Virus record (IMG/VR): IMGVR_UViG_3300005253_000619
Span: 1 to 23,684 of that record
DNA length: 23,684 nt
Reading direction: 5' to 3' (one strand)
Source of the DNA: a virus
The notes under the pieces were generated by a model. That model was not told the DNA's origin. It ran no database searches and saw nothing but the letters and a program-made list of their open reading frames with translations. Position 1 is the first letter of the stretch. Each line of letters starts with the position of its first letter. The position numbers and the translations under genes were made by a program. Shown here piece by piece: positions 6,326 to 13,598 of the stretch.

Positions 6326-7306
6326 ATGATTAAAGTAAAAGATAAGAAAAATATTAAAGAAGCTGTTGATATAAATAAGGTTGTAAAAGATTTACAAGGT
6401 AATTTTGGTGGATCAAATGAAGAGCAAATGGCTGGTGTACAATTACTTAAAGGTCTTGCAACTTCTGATGAAAAAATTGCTAATGATTTTATGAAAAAAT
6501 TAGATACAGTAATTACCAAGATTAGTAAAGAAGTTCTTGGTGGGAAGAAGGAAGAAGTTAGTGAAAGTATTATATTAAAAAATGATATTCGAATTGGTGA
6601 TCAAATACTTGAAAAAGGTGATCGAATAATAATTACTAAGAAAAATAAGAAACAAGAAGCTATAAATCTAAATGTTTTTCAAAAACATCAATTTAGTATA
6701 GCAAAAAAAACTTTGAAAATGAGTGATGTAGGTGCAAGTATTATGGGTGGAATGACAAAAGATGAAGCTGAAAAATTTTTATATTCAATTGGTTATACAC
6801 AAAATCAAATCGATAGACTTAAAGAAAATAAGAAACAAGAGGCTGTTCCTGTAGAACGTAATACAAGAGTAGTGGATAAAGTTATAGAATATTTATATGC
6901 AAGACATTACAGAGATATAAGAACAGCAAAACAAGCAAAAGCTTGGCTACAAAAAAAATTAGGAAGAAAGTTTAATTCTCTTCTTATGAAATTTGGTAAT
7001 CCAGATGCAGGAAATTTTGATGTAGTATTTAATAAATGGAATATTTATATGGGAACATTGAGAGAGAAAAAAGAATCAATGACAGGTTCTTCTACTCATT
7101 TGGAAAAACTATTAAAAGATTTATTTAGATCATTTGGTTTAAAAGTTAAATGGACTGTTGATAGTATTGAAATTGAAATGCCAAGTGAGAATTGGTACTG
7201 GGATGAATTTTCTCAAAGTGGGAAATTAGAAGAATTTAATAGTATCGTAAGACAATTTAATGTAGATTATGATATTGTAGATGATACAATTATAGTATTT
7301 ATATAA
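6326..7306 (+). CDS. Head-module protein of unknown function
   Basis: 326 aa between portal and protease, where T4 carries the small prohead-core genes 67/68. AGGA lies about 9 nt upstream. The N-terminus (MIKVKDKKNIKEA) is Lys-rich and contains IKE|A, which fits a T4-type prohead protease site. Modular layout: a helical N-terminal part, a short beta module RIGDQILEKGDRIIITKK, a helical motif IAKKTLKMSDVGASIMGGM (about residues 127-145), and a C-terminal alpha/beta domain ending in DDTIIVFI. The phrase NKKQEA(I/V) occurs twice, just before the MGGM module and just after it, as if marking domain borders. The kTLKM..ImGGM motif recurs in large-phage structural proteins as far as I can recall. 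A core, neck or protease-accessory role is inference. Confidence 0.8.
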   Translation: MIKVKDKKNIKEAVDINKVVKDLQGNFGGSNEEQMAGVQLLKGLATSDEKIANDFMKKLDTVITKISKEVLGGKKEEVSESIILKNDIRIGDQILEKGDRIIITKKNKKQEAINLNVFQKHQFSIAKKTLKMSDVGASIMGGMTKDEAEKFLYSIGYTQNQIDRLKENKKQEAVPVERNTRVVDKVIEYLYARHYRDIRTAKQAKAWLQKKLGRKFNSLLMKFGNPDAGNFDVVFNKWNIYMGTLREKKESMTGSSTHLEKLLKDLFRSFGLKVKWTVDSIEIEMPSENWYWDEFSQSGKLEEFNSIVRQFNVDYDIVDDTIIVFI

Positions 7307-7327
7307 AGAAAAATAAAGAGGTAAAAT

Positions 7328-9040
7328 ATGAAAAAGGTATTAGTAAATGGTAGACTATTAGAACAAAGAGATGATGGTAAGTATAAACTTATTGAAAGTA
7401 TGATGGTAAAACCACAACATATTAATAAAATTAATCTTAATGAAAGTGTTTCAAGAAAAGTTTTGCATGAAGGTAAGGAATATAAAGCCATTGCTATATT
7501 TAGCTTTCCAGTGAGTCGGCCAGGTCAAAAGAATTATAATGAAAGAATCTATTCAGAAAGTCTTTGGAATCGAATTATTAAAGAAAAAATGGGCGAAAAT
7601 TCTTATGGTTTAATGGGACATCCAGAAGATGATGGGAATCCAAAAGATGCTTGGTGTGTATGGAGAAATGTTAGACAAGAAAAAATTAATGGGGAACTAT
7701 TTGCATTTGCAGATGCTTGGCTTTTTGGTCCTCATGGTAGACAAGTTAATGAAGGAATAGAAGCTGGATCGGGAGTAGGTTTATCAACGGTTGGTTATGG
7801 TGATTTTGAAGAAGATGGAATAACCATACGAGAATCAGATTATGAACTTTGTCGTGTTGCTGATCATGTACTTGAACCTTCTTTTGGTGTATTTGGAACA
7901 CTCGAGGATATAAAATCAGAGAAAATTGAAAAGAAAGATGAAGTAGTTATTAAGACTAAAAAATTGATTGTAGAAGAAAATAAGGATTTACTTTCAGAAA
8001 AATCAAACACTAATATAATAACAATTAAAGAAGTAAAGGAAGATAATATGTCTGAAAAAACTAATAAATTAGTTGAAAAAAACTTTAGATTCTTTGTTGA
8101 ATCCAAAATAAAAGAAATCAGTAAAACTGAAGATTTAAAAGAACGTTATACAAGTTATAATGAACTTTTAAGTAATTTCGATGAAGATTCAGATTTTGCA
8201 AAAAATTTAAAAGAAAAAATTGAAAAAGAAATTTTAGTTGTTAAAGAAGAACTTGATAAACTTGTTGAAAAAGGTAAAGAACTTGATACTGTTAAGGAAT
8301 CAGGAACTAAACTTGCTGAAGAATTAAAAACAGTAAGAGAAGAACTTCAAACAAAGAAAGAAGAAAAAGAAGTACTTCAAAAGAAATATGATGAATCTTG
8401 TAAACTTCTTGAAGATACAAAACTTTACACAAACAAAGTACGAGATATGTTAGAAATATCTAAAGCAGAAAAGAATGGGATGGTTACTGCAACTGAATAT
8501 AAAGAATTGTCAGTTTTTGTGGAAGAAAAAGAAGTAGAGAATAAAGATTTGAAAAAAGAAATTATCAAATTAAAAGAAGAAGAAAAAGATGACAAGAAAA
8601 ATGATAAGAAAGATGATAAGAAAAATGATAAGAAAGACGATGATGACGACAACGATGATAAAAAAAATGATAAGAAAGAAGAAAAAGAAAAAGATAAAGC
8701 TCTTGATGGCAATGGTGATTTGGAAGATGAAAATATAGACGATAAAGATAAAAATAAAAAGAAAAAAGAATCTTTTACACTTGATTTAAGAAATGATGTA
8801 GAAGTTAATTATTATTATGAAGATTTAGAAGAAGCTGATCCAAGAGTTAAGTTAATTAAAGAAGATATTATTAAATGTAGAACTATAATGGAAGCACAAA
8901 GAACTTATCTTAGATTGAAAGATTTACTTGAAGATAGTCCTTCTGTATATAAAGTAAAATTAGAAAATGTAGATAAAGACAGAGAAATTCGACCTCAAAC
9001 AATCAAATTTAATAAGATTAAAAGAGAAGGTTGGTTCTAA
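7328..9040 (+). CDS. Prohead protease fused to coiled-coil scaffold
   Basis: 570 aa with GAGGT upstream. Residues about 40-200 are a phage prohead maturation protease: FSFPVSRPGQKNYNERIY, GLMGHPEDD with the likely catalytic His98, FAFADAWLFG, and GVGLSTVGYG with the likely catalytic Ser153, then VLEPSFGVFG. After a linker (about 205-240) comes a long charged coiled coil (about 255-420), a Lys/Asp repeat (about 420-480) and a helical C-terminus (PRVKLIKEDIIKCRTIMEAQ). In T4 the protease (gp21) and the scaffold (gp22) are separate; here they share one frame. The fusion could deliver the protease into the prohead core. A nested start at residue 241 probably makes free scaffold, as in lambda C/Nu3. 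Confidence 0.88.
   Translation: MKKVLVNGRLLEQRDDGKYKLIESMMVKPQHINKINLNESVSRKVLHEGKEYKAIAIFSFPVSRPGQKNYNERIYSESLWNRIIKEKMGENSYGLMGHPEDDGNPKDAWCVWRNVRQEKINGELFAFADAWLFGPHGRQVNEGIEAGSGVGLSTVGYGDFEEDGITIRESDYELCRVADHVLEPSFGVFGTLEDIKSEKIEKKDEVVIKTKKLIVEENKDLLSEKSNTNIITIKEVKEDNMSEKTNKLVEKNFRFFVESKIKEISKTEDLKERYTSYNELLSNFDEDSDFAKNLKEKIEKEILVVKEELDKLVEKGKELDTVKESGTKLAEELKTVREELQTKKEEKEVLQKKYDESCKLLEDTKLYTNKVRDMLEISKAEKNGMVTATEYKELSVFVEEKEVENKDLKKEIIKLKEEEKDDKKNDKKDDKKNDKKDDDDDNDDKKNDKKEEKEKDKALDGNGDLEDENIDDKDKNKKKKESFTLDLRNDVEVNYYYEDLEEADPRVKLIKEDIIKCRTIMEAQRTYLRLKDLLEDSPSVYKVKLENVDKDREIRPQTIKFNKIKREGWF
7991..8020 (+). promoter_or_regulatory. Internal promoter for nested scaffold gene (motif D)
   Basis: Inside the protease coding region. 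CTTTCA (7991-7996) lies 17 nt upstream of TATAAT (8014-8019), within the 20-mer AATCAAACACTAATATAATA (8001-8020). The identical 20-mer occurs at 11064-11083, upstream of the gene after the capsid protein. CTTTCA at the same 17-nt spacing is also seen at 15976. It ends 27 nt before the internal scaffold ATG. Confidence 0.6.
8048..9040 (+). CDS. Nested scaffold protein (internal in-frame start)
   Basis: 330 aa, in frame with the protease gene from codon 241. The ATG has AAAGGA ending 7 nt upstream, as good as any start in the window, and the promoter motif at 7991-8020 lies just before it. The product begins MSEKTNKLVEKNF, almost the same as the portal N-terminus, which supports a true start codon. 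The body is coiled coil (KEELDKLVEKGKELDTVKES and onward), an acidic/basic repeat and a C-terminal helix. Expected role: the major prohead scaffold, made in excess over the protease fusion. The arrangement parallels lambda C/Nu3 and herpesvirus UL26/UL26.5. Confidence 0.65.
   Translation: MSEKTNKLVEKNFRFFVESKIKEISKTEDLKERYTSYNELLSNFDEDSDFAKNLKEKIEKEILVVKEELDKLVEKGKELDTVKESGTKLAEELKTVREELQTKKEEKEVLQKKYDESCKLLEDTKLYTNKVRDMLEISKAEKNGMVTATEYKELSVFVEEKEVENKDLKKEIIKLKEEEKDDKKNDKKDDKKNDKKDDDDDNDDKKNDKKEEKEKDKALDGNGDLEDENIDDKDKNKKKKESFTLDLRNDVEVNYYYEDLEEADPRVKLIKEDIIKCRTIMEAQRTYLRLKDLLEDSPSVYKVKLENVDKDREIRPQTIKFNKIKREGWF
8588..8635 (+). repeat. 24-nt tandem repeat encoding DDKKNDKK
   Basis: Two adjacent 24-nt copies (8588-8611 and 8612-8635) differ at one base, C or T. 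Each encodes DDKKNDKK. Degenerate copies continue to about 8700, giving the Lys/Asp-rich segment of the scaffold. It is likely to change in length by slippage, and its position between two helical regions suggests a flexible linker. Confidence 0.75.
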
Positions 9041-9068
9041 AACTTAAAGATATTAATAGGAGATATAA

Positions 9069-9359
9069 ATGTCAGTTACAGTGAAAACAAACATAACAAA
9101 TGGTGTATCATACGGATTACGGCATGTTATTACTGCAGCAGAAGCTTCAGATGGAACAATTATATTTGATTTTCAAAATAGTGTAGATTTAGTTGCTACT
9201 ATTATGGTTACGACTACTGCTGGTGTAGTATTAGTAATTGATGGAATGGTTGTTACTTATCCTGCTGATGGTCAAGTACAAATTTCTGGTAGTGGAAATT
9301 ACACTGTTACAGCAACAGATATTATTCATTTGATTGCAAATAAAATGAGAGATGATTAA
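9069..9359 (+). CDS. Small beta-rich head protein, possible decoration protein
   Basis: 96 aa with ATAGGAG upstream. The sequence is rich in Val/Thr/Ile with alternating strands (VDLVATIMVTTTAGVVLVIDGMVV) and a Gly/Ser turn (QISGSGNYTVTATDII), the composition of small capsid-decoration or cement proteins. Its position directly between scaffold and major capsid genes matches that of lambda gpD-like proteins in many phages. No specific family identified. The protein at 13166 has similar size and composition. Confidence 0.7.
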   Translation: MSVTVKTNITNGVSYGLRHVITAAEASDGTIIFDFQNSVDLVATIMVTTTAGVVLVIDGMVVTYPADGQVQISGSGNYTVTATDIIHLIANKMRDD

Positions 9360-9387
9360 GTATAAACACAATTAGCTTTTTATAAAG

Positions 9388-9416
9388 GTGTACCAACTTT
9401 CCCAAAGTTGGTACAC
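9388..9416 (+). other. Perfect 13-bp hairpin before the capsid gene
   Basis: GTGTACCAACTTT (9388-9400) and its exact complement AAAGTTGGTACAC (9404-9416) enclose a CCC loop. It lies 28 nt after the stop at 9359. No T-run follows on the + strand, so it may be a processing or 3'-stability element rather than a terminator. Its right arm overlaps the promoter-like motif at 9413. Confidence 0.7.
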
Positions 9417-9429
9417 TAATGTAATATAA
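9413..9429 (+). promoter_or_regulatory. Virion-class promoter-like motif E for the capsid gene
   Basis: ACACTAATGTAATATAA is a member of the ACTAAT/TATAA motif set, about 110 nt before the capsid ATG. It overlaps the foot of the 13-bp hairpin. Transcripts from here would carry a leader containing two further hairpins. Confidence 0.4.
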
Positions 9430-9447
9430 AATGAGAAGTAATAATCT

Positions 9448-9492
9448 CGATATATATATATATCGGAACCCCAATTATAATAAATTATAATT
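9448..9492 (+). other. Two leader hairpins upstream of the major capsid gene
   Basis: CGATATATATATATATCG (9448-9465) is fully self-complementary. AATTATAA (9473-9480) and TTATAATT (9485-9492) form an 8-bp stem around a 4-nt loop. Both lie in the 5' leader of the capsid gene and stay clear of the ribosome-binding site (ACGGAG, about 9528-9533). They could protect this highly expressed message at its 5' end. The first could also act as an AT-rich cruciform. Confidence 0.5.
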
Positions 9493-9539
9493 CCAAAATA
9501 TTTGTTTTACATTATTTAAAAAATTAACGGAGAAATATT

Positions 9540-10991
9540 ATGAGAACAGCAATGAAGAAAGACAGAGAACAAAGAGAAATGGAATCTCATAGAACCGAAG
9601 AAGCTAATAGACTTGTTGAGAAGTGGTCAAGAAAACATGGTCTTGGTGATGGTTTGGAAGAAGCATATGATGAGAATCCAAGAAAAGTTAAAAATTTAGT
9701 ATTCGTTCTTGAAAATCAAGAAAAACATTTACAAGCACTTACTGAAGGTCAAATTTCAAGTGCATTTTCAACAACACCTGAGAATGTTATGAGAATTGTA
9801 AGATTAGGTTATCCTAATTCAGTTCGTGGTGAAATTTTCCTTGAATGGGGAATGGAAACAGCAAGAGACAGTATTTATTACTTAAAACCTATTTATTCTA
9901 CTACTTCAAGTGGCAGAATGAGAGGTGCAACAGCAGGTAATGTTACACATGAATCCGCAGCATATCGTTATGCAACAGAGATTGAAGAGGAAAGTATTGG
10001 TACAGGTGATGATTCAACAATAGTATTCACAGGTGCATCAGCAGGTAATGTTGCAAACCCACCTCTTAGACCTTTTACGGTTAAGATTCTTGTTAATGAA
10101 GAAATTGTCGCAGCAGATAATGGAAGTAGAACAAGTGGAACACTTGTAGGTGATGATCTTGATTCAAGTGCTACAAACACAGTTAATTATACCTCAGGTG
10201 CAATAACAGTTACTTTTTCTACAGCTCCTGCAGCTGGTGCAACAATTGTTGTTCAGTACTTCTATGATTCAGAAGATTCAGATCAGTATGCTGACCTTGG
10301 TGAAGTTCAGTTGACATTAGCTGATTATCTTTTCAGAGCAAAACCTTATCCACTTGGTGTTTCATGGTCAAAGATGACTGAGTTGTTACTTGGTACAACT
10401 TTGAATATTGACGCTGAGGAAGCATTGATTCGTGGTGCAGCTGATGAAGTTAAAAAGTCTTTGGATTTTATGGCGTGTCGAATGGGTTACAGAAGAGCAT
10501 TAAGTAATTCTTCAGTAACTTTTGATGCTGATTTTGCAAGTGCTGGTGCTGATTCAGAAATGATTCATGCACAGAGTATTGTAAGAACAATTGAAGATGC
10601 TGGTGATGTTATTTATTCTGCATTACAGCGTGGCGGAGTTACAAAGATGTTTGGTGCTCCTAACATTTGTAATTACCTTAGACTTCATAATAGGTTTTCA
10701 GCAGATGGAAAACAGCCAACAGTTGGTATTCATAAAATTGGTAGCCTTGATGGTATCGATATTTATAAAGCACCTACTTCTATCGTTCCTACAGGAAAGA
10801 TGGTATGTGTGTACAGAAATGAGCAAGTACCTGAAGACGTAAGTATTGCCTTTGGAACACTTGTACCATTGTACCAAACACAGACATTGGAATTCAAGAA
10901 TATGTATAAGGAAATGGGTCTTGCACACTTTGGAGATTTTAGAGTGTTACAGAGTCAATATCTTATACTGATGAATGTAACAAATCTTTAA
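9540..10991 (+). CDS. Major capsid protein with inserted Ig-like domain
   Basis: 483 aa, GGAG site. HK97/T4 gp23-type capsid subunit. Residues 1-69 form a charged helical N-terminal arm ending HLQALTE69|G70, a hydrophobic-x-Glu site like the T4 gp21 cleavage consensus, so the mature protein probably starts at G70. The fold starts at QISSAFSTTPENVMRIVRLGYPNSVRGEIF. Residues about 153-245 are a beta-rich insertion (TIVFTGASAG ... PFTVKILVNEEIVAADNGS ... NTVNYTSGAITVTFSTAPAAGATIVVQYFYDSE) of the kind seen in the exposed domain of other large-phage capsids. The C-terminal part has GVTKMFGAPNICNYL and KIGSLDGIDIYKAP. It is followed at once by a strong terminator and has the richest codon use in the window, as expected for high expression. 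Confidence 0.92.
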   Translation: MRTAMKKDREQREMESHRTEEANRLVEKWSRKHGLGDGLEEAYDENPRKVKNLVFVLENQEKHLQALTEGQISSAFSTTPENVMRIVRLGYPNSVRGEIFLEWGMETARDSIYYLKPIYSTTSSGRMRGATAGNVTHESAAYRYATEIEEESIGTGDDSTIVFTGASAGNVANPPLRPFTVKILVNEEIVAADNGSRTSGTLVGDDLDSSATNTVNYTSGAITVTFSTAPAAGATIVVQYFYDSEDSDQYADLGEVQLTLADYLFRAKPYPLGVSWSKMTELLLGTTLNIDAEEALIRGAADEVKKSLDFMACRMGYRRALSNSSVTFDADFASAGADSEMIHAQSIVRTIEDAGDVIYSALQRGGVTKMFGAPNICNYLRLHNRFSADGKQPTVGIHKIGSLDGIDIYKAPTSIVPTGKMVCVYRNEQVPEDVSIAFGTLVPLYQTQTLEFKNMYKEMGLAHFGDFRVLQSQYLILMNVTNL

Positions 10992-11012
10992 AAATTAATT
11001 AGTAAATTAATG

Positions 11013-11046
11013 AGCCTTATTCTTTAATTAGAATAAGGCTTTTTTA
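11013..11046 (+). terminator. Intrinsic terminator after the major capsid gene
   Basis: AGCCTTATTC (11013-11022) pairs perfectly with GAATAAGGCT (11031-11040) around an 8-nt loop, followed by a T-run. It ends the head operon. Confidence 0.92.
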
Positions 11047-11063
11047 TTATCTTATTTTTATAT

Positions 11064-11083
11064 AATCAAACACTAATATAATA
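11064..11083 (+). promoter_or_regulatory. Virion-class promoter-like motif F
   Basis: AATCAAACACTAATATAATA is identical over 20 nt to 8001-8020 in the protease gene. TATAAT is at 11077-11082. It is placed between the capsid terminator and the next gene (ATG at 11104), where a new promoter is required. Confidence 0.6.
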
Positions 11084-11103
11084 TATAGATAAAGGATAAG
11101 AAT

Positions 11104-11832
11104 ATGGCCGTAACAATTTCAACAGATGATTTTAATGAAATTTTAACAATAGTAGGATTTCCAATTATAGCTGTTACTGATCTAGGATTATCAGATGAAA
11201 ATATTAAAAAACTATTGATTTTCCCTGCTATGAGAACTTATTTTCGATTTTTTCCAATACAAGTTGAATCTGAACATGAAATTGGGACAACAACTTTTGA
11301 GATAGCTTTTCCTGATTCGTATACATTTGGTGTAGTTGATGCAAGATTAAATACTGCAAGGTACAGAGGACTTGCTATTACAGGAAGTCCTTTTTTGAAT
11401 GCACAAAATATTGGGGTTGCACAGAGACATAGAGGTATGTATGGAACTCGTAATAACTATGAATTTACACTTGTAAGGTCTATGGAGAATTTAGAAAGAC
11501 AGTCTATTATAGATACAAATAAAGCATTCAAAATAAAGATTGATGAAGGTGCTCAAACAGTTTCAGGGTTTTCGAATGTAACAGGTAGACTTTCAATAAC
11601 ATGGGCAAAGTATTCACAGGATTTTTCTGATGTTTCATTCAATAAATTTGATGATGTAAAACAATTGGCGCAAGCAAACATTTTGGAATATTTAGGGATG
11701 TTAAGATCACAACAGACTACTGATATACCTAACATACTTGATCCTCGAGTGTTTTTAGATAAAGCAACTGATCTTAGAAATGAGGTTATGACAAAATTCA
11801 GAGAATTTACAAAGGTGGTTATTCTCCGCTAG
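11104..11832 (+). CDS. Putative head-completion/connector protein
   Basis: 242 aa, AAAGGA site. No firm family. It starts with a Thr/Ile-rich strand and DLGLSDENIKKLLIFPAMRTYFRFFP (about residues 26-51), followed by beta-rich sequence (EIGTTTFEIAFPDSYTFGVVDARLN) and a helical C-terminus (VFLDKATDLRNEVMTKFREFTKVV). It is the first gene after the capsid protein, in its own transcription unit. That is where T4-type phages carry neck or head-completion proteins (gp13/gp14), so a connector role is inferred from context. Confidence 0.75.
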   Translation: MAVTISTDDFNEILTIVGFPIIAVTDLGLSDENIKKLLIFPAMRTYFRFFPIQVESEHEIGTTTFEIAFPDSYTFGVVDARLNTARYRGLAITGSPFLNAQNIGVAQRHRGMYGTRNNYEFTLVRSMENLERQSIIDTNKAFKIKIDEGAQTVSGFSNVTGRLSITWAKYSQDFSDVSFNKFDDVKQLAQANILEYLGMLRSQQTTDIPNILDPRVFLDKATDLRNEVMTKFREFTKVVILR

Positions 11833-11885
11833 AGTTTATATTTAGTTTAAAAATATTAAAATAGTTTAAAATAGGGAGATTCAAA

Positions 11886-12125
11886 ATGAAAAGTATAATA
11901 AATAAAATAACATTTTGTGAATATAAAAAAATAAGAAAAACTTTAGAAGAAATAATAGAATCAAGAGATAAAGGAATTATAGAATTATGTGAAATAATAG
12001 AAAATTATAAAAAATATTCTAATACATGTAAAATTATAATAAAAAAATCTAAAGATAAATTATTAATTGAAGAATATAATAAAGCATTTATTGAATTAAG
12101 AAAGCAAATAGAATATAAAAAATAA
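11886..12125 (+). CDS. Small helical Lys/Glu-rich protein
   Basis: 79 aa with a good GGGAG site. Almost entirely predicted helix, with a coiled-coil-like pattern (RKTLEEIIESRDKGIIELCEIIENY). Three Cys, not in a zinc-binding spacing. No family recognised. It lies between two probable structural genes. Its base composition is even more AT-rich than the neighbours, so it may be a later insertion. Confidence 0.7.
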   Translation: MKSIINKITFCEYKKIRKTLEEIIESRDKGIIELCEIIENYKKYSNTCKIIIKKSKDKLLIEEYNKAFIELRKQIEYKK

Positions 12126-12148
12126 ATATATTTATATGAGATTATTAA

Positions 12149-12844
12149 ATGCCTGATGCAATAGCTGGAACATTTACAATGAGACAAGTACTGTTTTTTA
12201 CACAACAGTATGTCAAAAATCGTTTTGATAATTATAAACGTGATGTTACAAAACGAATAGTTATAAAAAGAATCCAAAAGTATAAAGCAGATAGACCTGG
12301 TGGACCGACTATTTTATTTCAAGTTGAAAGTAAATCTTATCCACAATACAATCCTTATTTTACTAGAAAAGATAAACGTGGTCGATTAAGAAGTTATCAA
12401 AGAACAACACCACATTATTATGATTGTATTTTACAATTTGATAGACTTAGTATTGATACTGTACACTGGCGTGGTCGAGTTGGAAGTGGGAAGGTTTGGA
12501 TAGCACATCCACCACAACAGAAAATTAAACAGATTTATAAAGAAACAAGAGCAGATTGGAAAAAAAGATATACTCCAGAAAGATATAAAGAAGAGATCAA
12601 GAAACAAAAAGATAGAGCAAAATATCTTGACGTTGGAGATTATAATAGTCAGGTGAATGGAATTAATGGAGATTTTATTTTTCGTTGTTCATTTGCTTGG
12701 TGGTCACATGGTCATCAATATGGTCGTTCATATTATGGAAATGTACCATCATCACTGAATCCAAAAAATGTAATTTTTTTACCAAAACATATGATAAATT
12801 TTATAACTGTTTTATTACAACAGGGAGTATTAAAAGAAGGATGA
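12149..12844 (+). CDS. Putative neck/tail-connector protein
   Basis: 231 aa. A short spacer after the previous gene holds only a weak ribosome-binding site. The protein is Arg/Lys/Tyr-rich, with TRKDKRGRLRSYQRTTPHYYDCILQFDRLS (about residues 72-101), a Trp/His-rich part (TVHWRGRVGSGKVWIAHPP; FAWWSHGHQYGRSYYG) and a C-terminal helix after NPKNVIFLPKHM. The N-terminus (FTMRQVLFFTQQYVKNRFDNY) may be an anchoring helix. No specific family identified; a structural role is inferred from the neighbourhood. Confidence 0.7.
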   Translation: MPDAIAGTFTMRQVLFFTQQYVKNRFDNYKRDVTKRIVIKRIQKYKADRPGGPTILFQVESKSYPQYNPYFTRKDKRGRLRSYQRTTPHYYDCILQFDRLSIDTVHWRGRVGSGKVWIAHPPQQKIKQIYKETRADWKKRYTPERYKEEIKKQKDRAKYLDVGDYNSQVNGINGDFIFRCSFAWWSHGHQYGRSYYGNVPSSLNPKNVIFLPKHMINFITVLLQQGVLKEG

Positions 12845-13110
12845 AAACAGAAAATCAAGATGTAAAAATCGAATATCAAAATCTTATTGAATTTGAATTT
12901 GAAGAAGATAATTATTCTGTTTTTTACAATGAGGATAACCAAGTTTGGTTTGCAGAACATTTTGATAAAAAACTTGAAATTTCTCAAGATATTGAGGTCA
13001 TTGAGGACAAAAAGAACGAAATTATAATGGAAGATAATATCCAATTGTTTGATACATATACATTTACAGTAAAAAAGCTAAATGAGTTTAAAAAGGTGAT
13101 AAACTTATAA
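12841..13110 (+). CDS. Small acidic hypothetical protein
   Basis: 89 aa. The reading frame is open further upstream, but the ATG at 12841 is preferred because it overlaps the previous stop as ATGA, implying translational coupling, and the upstream extension is only the shadow of the 12149 gene. Acidic (EFEFEEDNYSVFYNEDNQVWF), with two likely beta hairpins and a Lys-rich end. No family recognised. Confidence 0.65.
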   Translation: MKTENQDVKIEYQNLIEFEFEEDNYSVFYNEDNQVWFAEHFDKKLEISQDIEVIEDKKNEIIMEDNIQLFDTYTFTVKKLNEFKKVINL

Positions 13111-13137
13111 GCTATCTTTTAATTAAATGAAAAATGA

Positions 13138-13153
13138 TTACTAATAAAATATA
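13138..13153 (+). promoter_or_regulatory. Virion-class promoter-like motif G
   Basis: TTACTAATAAAATATAA lies directly before the GGAG site of the gene at 13166. It is close to motif C (6274). A start site this close to the SD would leave a very short leader, so the assignment is tentative. Confidence 0.35.
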
Positions 13154-13165
13154 AGGAGAAATTAA

Positions 13166-13522
13166 ATGGCAGCGACAAGCGCATCCATTAAACTAACTGT
13201 TACAGGTGAAGAATTGGTTACTGGTTTAACCAATACACAATCAGTAAATGTAGCAGAAAAATTAGAACAAAATATTACATTAACTAGTTCATCACAAACA
13301 ATCGATATTTCATTTTTAGATACTATTAAAACTTTTATATTTGAAGCAAGTAGTAATTATATTGTTGAAATTACAGCAGATTCAGAAGTAATTGAATTTG
13401 GGTGTAATGGAGTATTTATGTTACAACCTACTGCAGCATTTGTAGCTACTATTGATAGTATTGTAGTTAAGAATGAATCATCAACTGCTTTAACAATTAA
13501 AGTAAGAATTTACAGTGAATAA
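13166..13522 (+). CDS. Small beta-rich virion protein
   Basis: 118 aa, strong AAGGAG site. Thr/Ser/Ile/Val-rich with regular strands (SIKLTVTGEELV, NITLTSSSQTIDISFL, KTFIFEASSNYIVEITADSE, TALTIKVRIYSE). This fits an all-beta head-decoration or tail-fitting protein. It resembles the protein at 9069 in size and composition, but I see no clear alignment. Confidence 0.75.
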   Translation: MAATSASIKLTVTGEELVTGLTNTQSVNVAEKLEQNITLTSSSQTIDISFLDTIKTFIFEASSNYIVEITADSEVIEFGCNGVFMLQPTAAFVATIDSIVVKNESSTALTIKVRIYSE

Positions 13523-13598
13523 AGAATATTAAAATGATTTTCCTGATTTTAAATTTAGAAGAATAAAAGAAAAACTTATTGAAGAGATGAGATAAATT

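Noticed and set aside
8425-8712. Minus-strand ORF of 95 aa (Ser/Phe-rich)
   Set aside because: It is the complement of the Lys/Asp repeat in the scaffold gene; low complexity and no ribosome-binding site. The other minus-strand ORFs are likewise shadows of + strand genes.
10591-10842. 83-aa + strand ORF inside the capsid gene
   Set aside because: It is out of frame within the well-supported major capsid gene, with no ribosome-binding site or recognisable features.
12685-12840. Upstream extension of the 12841 gene to an ATG at 12685
   Set aside because: The extension lies entirely within the 12149 gene in another frame, has no ribosome-binding site and encodes Cys/Trp-rich shadow sequence. 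The ATGA overlap start is better.
13533-13595. Frame encoding DFPDFKFRRIKEKLIEEMR before the 13599 gene
   Set aside because: It looks protein-like but a stop at 13530 precedes it directly and there is no usable start codon. It may be a gene remnant, but I cannot support it.
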